Shown piece after piece: positions 1 to 9,880 of a stretch of DNA of 64,000 nt (positions within the stretch are counted from its first letter, which is position 1; every line of letters starts with the position of its first letter). Where the stretch lies: the NCBI GenBank assembly GCA_947685225.1, contig CANTUV010000009.1, positions 2,170,001-2,234,000 of the forward strand, written 5' to 3'. The position numbers and the translations under genes are program-made. The notes beneath the pieces were generated by a model, which did no database searches, was not told where the DNA came from, and saw nothing but the letters and a program-made list of their open reading frames with translations. This DNA comes from Garcia nutans. Taxonomy: Eukaryota > Streptophyta > Magnoliopsida > Malpighiales > Euphorbiaceae.

Positions 1-4
1 CATT

Positions 5-435
5 CTATATCTTTTTTTTCAGAATAATATTTTCCTCCATTAATTTCCACTTATGATTTTTCATATTATTAATAATTTCCTTCGCCCTTTCTAACATTTC
101 AGGGTTGATCCATTTGAAATGATCATAGCCATTGATCTAAGTTCATTTAGTAGAAAAATGCCATTAATCAACAAGAGCATAAAAAATTTCAAACATTATA
201 TACGATTTGCTAAAACACATTACTGATTAAGAAAACCCAATGCTAAAAGCAATTTGATTTTTAAGCAACATAGAGAGTAATTACGACAACCCAAAAACCT
301 TCTTCCTAGGTTCGCATCGGTCTAAGGCGTACAAAGTTTCTCTGGTAAACCACAATTGCATAACCTAAACCCTTCTTCAACCTGACCGTGTCTGCTACTA
401 GAGGAGGAATGTCTTAAAGTTAGTGAAAGCTCCAT
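5..435 (-). pseudogene. GRF-type zinc-finger protein, broken two-exon gene
   Basis: Read on the minus strand, an ATG at 433-435 opens a serine-rich leader followed by CNCGLPEKLCTP, then a stop, then TDANLGRRFLGCRNY. This is the C-x-C-G ... G-R-R-F-x-G-C layout of a GRF zinc finger, a small zinc-binding domain common in plant proteins of unknown role. A second block at about 5-145 reads GYDHFKWINPEMLERAKEII and then a lysine-rich helix ending in TAG at 5-7; this matches the usual F-x-W-x-D/N-P-E-M continuation of the same domain. About 120 bases between the blocks look like an intron with a donor near 272. The TAG at 322-324 sits where relatives carry Trp, so the copy is probably dead, unless this is one base of error. 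The domain assignment rests on motif recognition. The gene may be transposon-borne, since plant genomes hold many such copies. Confidence 0.6.
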
Positions 436-446
436 CTTCATAGCAA

Positions 447-971
447 GTTTGACCTAGGGATTTTGGAGACATTTTGATTAAAATGGGGAGAAGCTAGATT
501 TGGGGAAGAAAAAATTATTGGTAACTTTTTTAAAATGGCTGCTCAAATACACGTCAGATACAATATGTAAAAAATAGGTCCCACACAGACAGATGGACAC
601 CATTTAATAGCCAAATATAAGTTCCATCATGGCAGGGGCATAGATATGTGATTTTCAACAGAAAAAGGATCGCAATGACTCAAAAAAATTTTAAGTGTTT
701 ATTTGAGATTTTCGCTAATGTTCAAGTTCGTAATTGAACTTCATCCTTGTTCCATACGTACTTAACTTTCTGAACCTAAAAGGGAATTAGAAATTCCTTG
801 TAGAATCAAAAGTATACTACTCCCCTACTATTTCCCGATCCAAACTAAGTTTCAACTCCATTCTCATAAGTCTTAGTATGTTAGATCCTTGAGGTCAAGA
901 ATCTAACAGTGCTGAGGTCGTAAAACCAATTTTCTATCTATCGGGGGCACAACCGAATCAGGTGCCCAAAA
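447..971. other. spacer without recognised genes
   Basis: No open frame or RNA gene is recognisable here. The stretch from about 700 to 970 is less AT-rich than the surroundings and could be internal sequence or decayed flank of the LTR-like unit that starts at 972, but I see no diagnostic motif. Confidence 0.5.
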
Positions 972-1287
972 TGTAACATCCTTAAATACATTAAGATTAA
1001 ATTAAATTAAATAAAAAATTAAAAAGTTAGAATATTAAATGAAGTGTTAGAAGTGAGAAATAGATAATGTATATGTGAAATATAAAGAAAATATACAAAA
1101 TATATAAAGTCAAAATTTAAATAGTAAAAGTCAATGTGTGAATAGTGAAATGTAAAAAAATAAAAAAAATTCAAAAATAAATTATTTATTAGTGAAAGAT
1201 GAAAATTAACATTTTTTAAAATAATTAAATTAATTAATTAAAATATTAAAATAATATATATGAGAAAAAATTATTATTAAACACTTA

Positions 1288-1315
1288 TTCTTCTTCTTCT
1301 TCTTCTTCTTCTCCT
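1288..1315. repeat. (CTT)n microsatellite
   Basis: About eight consecutive TTC/CTT units end in CTCC just before CAATGGCC. Pyrimidine tracts like this are common in the transcribed leader of plant genes and LTRs, which fits the LTR-like interpretation of 972-2385. Confidence 0.85.
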
Positions 1316-2380
1316 CAATGGCCAGCCACCATTTTTTGACAAAAGAGGAATTTTTGCTTTTCCAAACACTAAGTTTTGAAGGATTTTTCAAAGAATAAAG
1401 GAAGATTTAGTGGTTACTTCATTAATTGGTAAGTTTTCTTACCAAATTTTTGAGTTTTAAGTAAATTTTTATTATGTGCGAATAGTACTTTTGATGGGTG
1501 ATGATTTAATGGTTTAAATGGGTATGAATGATGTTATTTTGATGAGTAGATAATGATTTTAAAGTTGGATGGAAAGAAATGATAGGTTTGGTTAGGATTT
1601 GGAAGACGTAGTAAGAAAATTATGTTTTGAAATTAGTTTAGTTAAAGAATGTTTATACATTTGGTTTTATGATTGAAATGATGTTGTTTAATGATATTAG
1701 TGATGGAAATGAGTTCAAACTACCAATTGGAATTAGTTAGAATGTTGAACCAAAATCAAAGTAGCTTAGGGTTTGACTTTTAGAATTTTAATGAAAGAAT
1801 GATACATTATATTTTAATCCTTTAGATGTGTTAAAATATAATTTTTGTAATATATTTAAGCTTAAAAATCAATTTGGATATATTGAGAATGAAGTTTTAA
1901 TACTAAAGTGTGTTTAGGCACATTTTAGTATTTTTGAAGAAAATACCTTTAAATTGAGTTTTATGTGTTTAAATGTGTTGCTTAAGACATAATTAAACTT
2001 AAAACTCAATTTAAAGTTGGTTAGAATGATTTTCCAAAGTTAAAGTGCCTTATGGCTTAAGAAAGGAAAAATTGAAGGATTGGGTTTTAATTGATGTTTG
2101 GTGACTTAAACACCTTAAAATATGATGCTAATGTATATTTGTTATTCAAATTTTGATTAGGTGTTGAGTAAGTTACTGTTTCAATAACTTAGGGAGTAAA
2201 TGAATTTTGGTCAAGTTGTGAGATTGGTGTTTTTAGCTTGAAATTGCCTTTGTATAAAGGTATGTACATATTTTGATTGTTATCTATTAAATTGCTCTTG
2301 TTTGACATATTTTGTGATTGAATAATTCAGTGATTATACCGCTTTAATGTGTGAATTCACATAAAAAAATGTATAGATAT

Positions 2381-2385
2381 ATTTG
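2381..2385. repeat. target-site duplication, left copy (ATTTG)
   Basis: The five bases directly before TGTGAA are ATTTG and recur directly after the right LTR at 13624-13628. This fixes both ends of the element to the base. Confidence 0.93.
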
Positions 2386-3654
2386 TGTGAACCTCGGTTT
2401 TCCACCCGAAAAGGATTCGGATGAATGTTCACTTGTTGTTAGGAGTCGCCACTCAGTTTTTTCTGTTCAAAGGGAAAAACTAAGAAAACCCTTGTTTGAC
2501 TCCAATAATGCATCCAATGTAAAGGTTTATAATCTACGAACCCAAGGAGGATTCGGGGACTATGTCATGTATTTGATCAATTTGCCAAAAGAAACGAACC
2601 CAAAAGAGACTAAGAAAAGAAGACAAGCAGATTGTTAGTAAATTGTGGACTTGCTATTCGGGGTGAATTCCAAATATGCCTACATACTCTCGTTTTTATG
2701 AGAGATCAAAGCCCATGTAGTTCGGGAAAGCCTATTTAAAAGCAATTATGCATTATGCATGTGTGTGTGTGTATGCTTCGTGCATTGTCGGGCTTTTTGC
2801 CAGAATTGTGAGATTTTCAGCACTTAGTGCCAATTTTGATGAAATTTGGATACTTAGTACCAAAAAGAATGCAATTTAGGCTCCATGCTAAAAAGATTAA
2901 TTCATTTGTGGCTTAATGCCAAAAGGTTGATTGATTAGTTAATTAGGCCTTAGACCTAAAAGGATTAGGTCTTCGTTTAAAAAAAAATTGAGAAGAAGGT
3001 GCAATGTTTAGGACATGCTTGGATTGACAAATGATGAATTAGGATACTACCTTGTTTAGGATTCTCCCACTTCGAAGTTCCAGATCTTGTTTTCTTAGAC
3101 CTTGGATTATGATTCTTGATTCCTGCAGCACAGGGTTAGATTTATGCAAAGAAAAGTCCAAGAAGAGTTCTTAAACGTGTGAAATCAGAGAGTTCGTCAG
3201 CACGAGGCCCACCCGAAAAAAAGCCGAACCCCTCTTTTGAAAATTTAACAGCCTTTTATAGATAAAATTCGGACTGAACGGCGGTCGGACCAGCGTTGTC
3301 AGCTGAAAAATCGGGAAAATGGTAACGGCGGCGGTCGGACCACCATGGTCGGCGGTCAGACCGCTGGTTCGCCGGAAAAATGGGAAAGGACAACGGGTGG
3401 CGGTCGGACCGCTGCCCTCGGTTCTCGAGCCCCAAAAAAGGCATGCATAATTTTGGTTCAAACTAATTTTCTGGGAGCTGCGGATTTCCAAAAATTATTC
3501 CGAGACCATATCCGTGATCCTTGCGTTGCTGCGGACATTTCAAGTACCATGAAGACATACTTTCGGTGAGCTTTGCTGTGGTTATCTGGTCTGGCTTGGT
3601 CTTTTGCAGTCTAGGAAAATCGGCTTTCCAAGCCTCAAAATTTGAGTATTCACA
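2386..3654 (-). repeat. 3' LTR of the Tat element
   Basis: This 1269-base repeat matches 12316-13623 over its whole length. It starts TGTGAACC and ends TTCACA. In element orientation U3 lies at the right: a TATA box (complement of 3253-3260) sits next to a GC-rich block at about 3285-3415 with three exact copies of GGTCGGACC. That block is shorter than in the other LTR, which explains the length difference. Ends of the two LTRs are intact. Confidence 0.95.
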
Positions 3655-3672
3655 ATTGCCCCCCACTGGGGT
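3655..3672 (-). other. polypurine tract region of the Tat element
   Basis: Immediately before the 3' LTR in element orientation the complement reads CCCCAGTGGGGGGCAAT. The G-run with flanking purines next to the LTR is the expected plus-strand priming site. It is short and interrupted by C and T, as in many Tat elements. Confidence 0.6.
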
Positions 3673-3749
3673 CCATAAAAATGATTTATGGGGCCCAGTG
3701 GTCGTCAGAAACGAGAATTTTGAGCAATGTGCAATATGGACCCTCAACA

Positions 3750-4613
3750 ATGAACCCTCTTTTTAACCATGTGATGCATGAATGGACCAAGAGCCTCCAT
3801 AATGTTGAAAGGATCAATATGGGAAGATATGGATTGAAAACTGTTGCTACTCTTAGAGGTGTAGCTGTGGATTGGGATTTCTTGCATGCTTGTATCAGAT
3901 TTTGTGATCCCCAAGCCCACATTTTCAGATTTGGTACCCGGATGGAGGAGATGTGTCCTCTTTTTGAGGAATTCTGCTCAATTATTGGATGTGACCCAAA
4001 TGCCCCTCTTGTAAGGCATGAGGTTCAAATTGGCTATGTGGGGTCTTTTCAAAGGCTTTTCAACTTTACAAGGCCTCAAGCTCAAGCTATGATTACGGAT
4101 AGGAATAAGGCGATGCTGCTTCCTTTGATTGATGCATTCCTGACTGCTAATTTTGAAGATGAGATTCAACTGAAGCATAGGATGCGAGCTTTTATTTTCT
4201 GCCTGTTAGCTGGGTTTCTTTTCAACCGTGACTCTGGCTTTGGAGATTTAAAGCTTTGCCCCATGATTAGGCAGATGGGGATTGATCAGAGGGTTTCTCT
4301 TCCTGTTGGGCTTACTGTTGCTGCCCCTATTATGCCCGGAGTTACTCAAGCTACTCTTCAAACTTGGGTTAGGAACCATCAGATGATCAGACCTTTTGCA
4401 GAACCTTCCCTTGTCGAGCCTACTCCAAAGTATAGGACTTGATTTATAGTCAAAGTTTGGCCAATTGAAAAGCCAAGGAGGTATGCATTACTGCAGGAGC
4501 TGGAGGGAGAGGAGGTGGTTCCTCTTAACGAGGAGAAGATAGATGCTGCAGAGAGCTCCGGAGCTAAGGAAGATACCGAAGACTCTGCCCCACATAGGAG
4601 GCATAGGATTTAG
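3750..4613 (+). pseudogene. antisense ORF of the Tat element, plant-mobile-domain/DUF7745-like protein
   Basis: This frame runs opposite to gag-pol between integrase and the 3' LTR. The first suitable ATG is at 3750 (an upstream ATG at 3642 lies inside the LTR). The protein begins MNPLFNHVMHEWTKSLHN and contains IFRFGTRMEEMCPLFEEF and GCDPNAPLV, a pattern I recognise from the plant mobile domain / DUF7745 family found both in Tat elements and in host genes of the MAIN/MAIL type. A TGA at 4440-4442 interrupts it after about 230 codons, but the same frame then stays open for about 57 more codons with an acidic tail (EGEEVV, EEKIDAAE) and ends at TAG 4611-4613. A CGA-to-TGA change would explain the break. 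Role in the element is unknown; expression would need a plus-strand promoter, perhaps within the LTR. Confidence 0.7.
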
Positions 4614-4707
4614 GCCCTAAGGTTGACTCTATTGTCTACTTTTTTTTTTGGTTCATTTGACGTTTTGGACTTATGGTTTGACTCTTTTGATTGGTTTGAT
4701 ATTTCAT

Positions 4708-4764
4708 GGAATGGATGACTCTTTTTGGAATGAATGACTCTTTTCGGAATGAATGACTCTTTTA
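4708..4764. repeat. three tandem copies of an 18-19 base unit
   Basis: GGAATGRATGACTCTTTT is repeated three times with one- or two-base differences. It lies in the untranslated 3' part of the Tat element, a region known to breed tandem repeats in this lineage. Confidence 0.85.
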
Positions 4765-4810
4765 TTTGCTTTCCAAGCATTGTCTATTTTATTTACTTGC
4801 TCTAATTTTT

Positions 4811-4950
4811 GCTTAAGTCGTCCTTTCGGATTTTAAACTTAGCGAGCTCTTACCCATTCTTGCCTAAGCCGCCCCTTGCGAGTTTTCGACTTAGCGGGCC
4901 CCACTATTGCCTAAGCCGCCCTTTGTGGGTTTTCGACTTAGCGGGATTTT
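4811..4950. repeat. three tandem copies of a 42-51 base unit
   Basis: Three units start GCTTAAGTCG/GCCTAAGCCG/GCCTAAGCCG and each contains TTTTCGACTTAGCGG or a variant. Each unit also holds CTAAG and CTTAG arms about 25 bases apart, so the transcript could form weak hairpins. The array is followed by a T-rich run (about 4946-4973), which is purine-only on the element strand and might act as a second polypurine tract. Confidence 0.8.
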
Positions 4951-5099
4951 TTCTTTTTTTTTTCTTTTTTTTATGTTGGCAAAAGAAAAATGAATAAATG
5001 ATTTTTATTAAAATTTAGACCGTGCTCAAGGAGAGCTGCCTACATATCCCGAATTAGTTTGCGAGAATCAGGTCTAATGTAGTTCCTTACAATGCATGA

Positions 5100-6242
5100 T
5101 TATACATAATATTTCTTTAATTGATCCAGATTGCATGGGTTTGTGAACTCCAGACCATCCAAATCAGACAAGATGACGGCTCCGCCAGAAAGTATTTTCT
5201 TTACAATGTAGGGTCCAGCCCAAAGAGGATGAAACTTCCCACGAGGATCTGTAACCGGTGTTATGATTTCTTTCAGAACCAAACAACCTTCTTCCAACTT
5301 TCGATCTTTGACCTTTTTGTTGAAATATCTGGCCATTCGCCTCTGATACCCTTAAATCTGATGTAGAGCTTGAAGTCTTTTTTCATCCAAACCTAACAAC
5401 TGATGGTGATAATTGCTAATCCATTCAGGTTCATTTATCTGACTTTCTTGAATTATCCTTGCCGATTGAACTTCCAGTTCGATGGGGAGTACTGCTTCCA
5501 TTCCGTACACCAGTGAATATGGGGTTGCCCCAGTAGGAGTTCTAATTGATGTTCTATATCCCCATAAGGCCAGTAGTAACTTCTCATGCCAACCCCTATG
5601 TTCCTTGATCATTTTTTGTATGATCACCTTTATAGACTTATTTGCTGCTTCTACAGCTCCATTTGTTTGAGGTCTATAAGGAGAGGACTTATGATGCTGA
5701 ATCCTCTTATCCTTCAAGAGTTTAGCAAATTCTGCTTGGAAATGAGTTCCATTATCAGTGATAATCTCGAATGGTGTTCCGTACCGACAAAGGATGTTGG
5801 TTCGGACAAACTGTGCTGCCTTTTTGGTGTCTAATTCTGTATAGGAAGCTGCTTCAACCCACTTTGTGAAGTAATCCACCGCTACCAAGATAAACTGATG
5901 TCCATTCGAAGCTCTCGGATGTATTTTGCCAATTATATCTATTCCCCAAGTAGCGAAGGGCCATGGAGAAGTGATTGGATTCAGGGCAACGGGAGGTTGT
6001 TTCTGTAGCTTAGCAAATATCTGGCACTGATGGCATTCTTGCACAAATGCCACACAGTCTGTATTCATGGTGGACCAATAATATCCTAGATTGGCTATTT
6101 TTCGAGCCAAGGCGATCCCATACATATGCGGTCCTGATTCGCCACCATGCACCATTTCCATTATCCGCTTAGCCTCTGCTTCATTCACATACCTTAGGTG
6201 CATTCCACCATGCCCACATACCTTTGTAGAGGATGTCTCCAT
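5100..6242 (-). pseudogene. integrase domain of the Tat element, with a stop and a frameshift
   Basis: Integrase inserts the cDNA into the host genome. The N-terminal zinc finger is visible as two His in VHGGESGPHMYG and CHQC. The catalytic core follows: Asp in WGIDIIG, Asp in IITDNGTHF, Glu in SPYRPQTNGAVEAANK, so the D,D-35-E triad is complete. The C-terminal module with FHPLWAGPYIVKKI (GPY/F) lies at 5100-5336. A TAA at 5352-5354 separates core and C-terminal module in an otherwise continuous frame. At the upstream border the second RNase H frame and this one overlap around 6181-6242, with the switch just after the conserved GDILYK, so one frameshift lies there. Both breaks are in the sequence; loss of function is inferred. 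Confidence 0.9.
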
Positions 6243-7032
6243 TAAGAATGTAACCTATGGCTAGCTGCCTTATTGCTCTCTGATCAACCCTTGATGATCC
6301 CTCCGGATAACTTCCATCCTTGAGATAACTCTTGATATCCCAGAACCATGGTTTACCATCGGCCAAATACATTATGTGGGCAGGTTGCTTCTGAAGTTGA
6401 ACTTTCAATGGACGAATGGCTTTCCCCTCCTTGATATTGATCATGGAAGCTAAAGTAGCCAGGGCATCAGCAAACTGATTCTTTGCTCTTGTGAGATATT
6501 CGAAGGATAAATCATCGAATTGTTGTGCCAAATGATCGAGACGTTGTAGGTAAGGAACCAAATGCTCTTCTCTTATTCTCCATTTCCTTAAAGCTTGTGA
6601 TACTACTAAAATAGAATCACCATAGACCTTTAGGTTCTTAATCCCCAATCCCAGGGCGGCTTCGAGCCCATTGATGCAAGCTTCATATTCTGCTTCATTG
6701 TTTGTGCAGCTAAAGTCAATTTTAACTGCAAAGGGAATGTATTCTCCACAAGGAGTTTTGAACACAATCCCAATTCCATTTCCATGATAATTGGATGCCC
6801 CATCAAAATACATCTCCCAAACACTTCTTTCCACATTCAAGAGGTCTTTGTCAGGGAAATTCATTTCTCGCATTTCGTCTTTTACGGGTAATTCTGCTAA
6901 CTGGTCAGCTATTGCCCCACCTTTCACAGCTTTCCTTTGAATGAATTTTAAGTCAAAAGCTGCCAATGTTGACACCCACTTTGCCATTTTACGATCCAAA
7001 ACAGGCCTCTCCATAAGGAATTTCAAGGGACT
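6181..7032 (-). pseudogene. second, archaeal-type RNase H domain of the Tat element
   Basis: The frame continues from RT-RNase H after a TAG at 7033-7035. The connecting stretch MERPVLDRKMAKWV and the end of the first RNase H are followed by a second RNase H: MYFDGASN, NNEAEYEACINGLEAAL, VYGDSILVVSQ and RAKNQFADALATLAS carry the acidic residues of the active site. Such an added RNase H behind the normal one is known for Tat elements. The domain appears intact; the frame is lost after it, near 6195-6230. Confidence 0.85.
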
Positions 7033-8256
7033 CTATTCTGCGATAACACAAGTAGTGTAAGAAGACAAGTAGTGTTGTAACTTCGTGCAGGCCCAATGCA
7101 ACGCCAAACACAACTTCTCAATCTTGTTATACTTTAACCCATAGTCCAGCATCCTTTTGCTGAGGTAGTAAATTGCATTTTCTACCTTTTTATCTTCGGC
7201 TTCTTGAGCTAGCATTGCACCCATGGCTTCATCTGTTACAGACAAATACAAGAGCAGAGGTTTTCCCATTCTGGGAGGTTGCAGAATTGGCGGACTTAAC
7301 AAGTATTCTTTGATCTTGTCGAAGGCCTTCTGGCAGTCTTCATTCCATTCTTGTGAAGCACCTTTCCTTAGTAGCTTAAAGATAGGACCACAAGTCTCTG
7401 CCAACTGTGATATGAATCGACTGATATACTGTAATCTACCTAGCAAATCTCGAATCTCCTTTTCTGTTCTTGGTGGAGGCATTTTCAGAATAGCCTTTGA
7501 CTTTGCTGGATCAACTTCTTTCCCTTTCTTAATGACCAAATATCCCAAAAATAAGCCTGATGTTGCACCAAAGAGGCACTTTGCAGGATTAAGCTTCAAA
7601 TTGTACTTGCGAAGTCTAAGGAAGAACTTCTCAAGTGCTTCAATGTGTTCTTCTGGAGATTTTGACTTGACAATCATATCGTCAACATACACTTCTACTT
7701 CTTTGTGAATCATGTCATGAAAGACTGTTGTCGCCATCCTTTGGTAGGTAGCTCCTGCATTTATCAATCCAAAAGGCATAACCCTATAACAGAAAGTGCC
7801 CCATTCTGTAATGAAAGCTGTCTTCTCTTTGTCCGGTGGGTGCACCATGATCTGATTGTACCCAACTGCGAGGTCAGTCATGGAAACCATCATATGCCCA
7901 GCCATCCTGTCTATTAGCAAATCGATGTGTGGTAGCGGGAAATCGTCCTTGGGACAAGCCTTATTCAAATCTCTATAGTCAACACACATCCTGACCTTTC
8001 CGTCTTTCTTCGGGACTGGCACAATGTTTGCTAACCAGAAAGGGTAGACAATTGGTTCTATGAACTTATTATCCAGTTGCTTAGCAATCTCATCTTTAAT
8101 TTTCAAAGACCATTCTGGCTTCATCCTTCTCAACTTCTACTTAACCTGCTTTGCATCGGGGTATAGCGGAATCTTATGAACTGCTATTGCTGGGTCTATT
8201 CCCGTGACATCACTTGTCTTCCACATGAAGCAGTTGACATATCTTCTGATGCACTA
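7033..8256 (-). pseudogene. reverse transcriptase and first RNase H of the Tat element
   Basis: This part copies the element RNA into DNA. KKDGKVRMCVDYRDLNKACPKDDFPLPHID, the Asp before GYNQI (SMTDLAVGYNQI) and YVDDMIVKSKS identify a Ty3/gypsy RT with an intact catalytic triad. The connection and first RNase H follow (LLLYLSVTDEAMGAML, AIYYLSKRM, KIEKLCLALHWA). TAG codons at 8254-8256, 8137-8139 and 7033-7035 interrupt a frame that is otherwise open across them; the stop at 8137 falls in VK-stop-KLRRMKPEW, where relatives carry Gln. Confidence 0.92.
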
Positions 8257-9880
8257 AACAACCTGTTCCTTATTCACACAATCATATGCAATGTATGTAT
8301 ATTCATTTTCTTTGCCAATTATTATCTTTTCATTCATTTCTTTTATTTCATTTATTTCATTTTTGCTAGATAATACTTGGAAAGCAAAAGACACAGGGTA
8401 ACCAAGAACTTGAACAGTTTCATTAATAATGGCGGAGTCATCCTCCAGAGTTACATTACATTCGACATCAGGGTTTTCTATTCTTGAAGCTAAGGAAGAC
8501 TCAGAACTAAACTTTGACTCGGTGTTTGACTCAAGATTTGACTCGATACAAGACTCAGGTTCGAGGTGTGACACTAGACTAGGTTTGATCGTAGCTACTT
8601 GTCCCTCCTCGGCATACCAGTTCATCAGTGGTCCATCTGTTGTCTTAATCAGCTTCGTGAGGTCCCTTTTGTCTTCGACATTGGGTATCATAGCAACCTC
8701 ATCAAAGAGACTAGGCTGCATGAAGTCCTCCACTTGTGAGCCAGTTATAGGTTCTGGTTCTTCTTCCTTTATGGTCAAAACATCATCGAACATCTCAAAA
8801 CCCAGTAGCTTTTTTCCAGTCATAGGAGAATAGAATGGCTCCTGGAAACCACAGTAAGAAACTATTTTCCCAGATTTGCAGAAGTGACCGTTCAAAGTTC
8901 TAAAGTAAGGACGCATTTTGAGGCTTTTTGCCCCCCAAGTCTTCTTTTTGTTCTTCCCATGCTCAAATTCTTCTATCTCCTCGTCTGTGGGTTTGTACCC
9001 TAAGCCAAAAGTTCCCTTATTCTCAGGCTCTTCCCATGGCCGCACTATAGATGATTTTCTCCCAGACTTTATCATTTCCATACCGGGTAGCAGACCTACC
9101 CTCAGCATCATTCCAACCAGGCAATTGATTTGGATCCCCCCAAAGTCATATAGGATAAATGGCCCTTTGGGCCTCTCTCCTTCGATGCATTGAACAGTGT
9201 CGTAATGGAATCCAGTCAAGGTCATAGCAGTTTCACCAGAAACAACCTCAAAGAGAGATTGATCCGTGGTTTTCTTGTTGATTTCACATGTGTCCCCTTT
9301 GATAGTGATGATTTTTCCTTCAAAAGGGAACTTAAGTTTTTTATGTAATGAAGATGGTACAACATTATTCTGATGAATCCACGGCCTTCCAAGGAGGAGA
9401 TTAAAGCTCGCGGGTACATCAATGACCTAGAACGGCACTCCCATTTTCACCGGTCCAATAGCAACTTCCAGAGTAGCAACACCCAAAATTTCTCTTCGAG
9501 TGTTATCATATGCTCTAACAATTTGATCAGAAGGTGTAAGATCTGTAGCCTCCAACCCCAGACAGCTTACTACTTTTAAGGGGCATACATTTAAGGCTGA
9601 CCCATTATCAATGAGAACCATGGGCACAGTCTTTCCCCCAGTTTGTATGGTGATGTATAGAGCATCATTGTGTTTCATGCCATCTTCTGGTAAATCTTCA
9701 TCAGAAAACCTGATACTCAATGCCTTGGTTGATTAGGTCAAAGTGGCCACCAAAGCTTCTGGGCTTGTGTCTACTGATGTATCAAGTTTACTCAAAGCTT
9801 TACTGAGAGCCTGACGGTTTGGGAATGAGGAAGCAAGGAGCTCCCAAATTGACACCTTAGCTTGAGTTTGTTTAAGCTAA
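8254..9880 (-). pseudogene. aspartic protease and linker with G-patch-like stretch of the Tat element
   Basis: The protease cuts the polyprotein. Its active-site loop is VPMVLIDNGSALNVCPL (about 9595-9640), with D-N-G instead of D-S/T-G, as in many Tat elements; ISFxDEDLP-like (IRFSDEDLP) precedes it. After LLLGRPWIH the frame goes into a long acidic linker with FGLGYKPTDEEIEE, a G-patch-like motif, and a Ser/Glu-rich stretch. The frame is cut by TAG 9877-9879, TAA 9733-9735 and TAG 9427-9429 but stays open between them, so these are point nonsense changes in one reading frame. The linker ends at TAG 8254-8256, upstream of RT. Confidence 0.85.

Larger units (their letters stand above)
972..2385 (+). 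mobile_element. left part of an older LTR-like sequence split by the Tat element
   Basis: The stretch starts TGTAACATCC, typical of the start of large chromovirus LTRs, and continues without coding potential through a (CTT)n leader-like tract to the ATTTG target site of the nested element. Its right part resumes at 13629 after the second target-site copy (13624-13628) and ends near ...GGATTGTGACA at 14753. Start and end are roughly inverted (TGTAACATCC against TGTCACAATCC), as LTR ends are. Rejoined length would be about 2.5 kb. I found no matching duplication at 967-971 (CAAAA) against 14754-14758 (TTCTT), and no PBS or PPT, so a solo LTR is only a candidate interpretation. Confidence 0.4.

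Noticed and set aside
2351..2638. Plus-strand ORF in the left LTR (and its twin at 12290-12568)
   Set aside because: It lies inside both LTRs, antisense to the element, with no known domain; presence in both copies only reflects LTR identity.
4809..4997. 62-codon plus-strand ORF
   Set aside because: It consists of the 42-51 base tandem repeat and a T run in the untranslated part of the Tat element.
7223..7917. Plus-strand ORFs across the RT region
   Set aside because: They are complements of conserved RT and RNase H codons.
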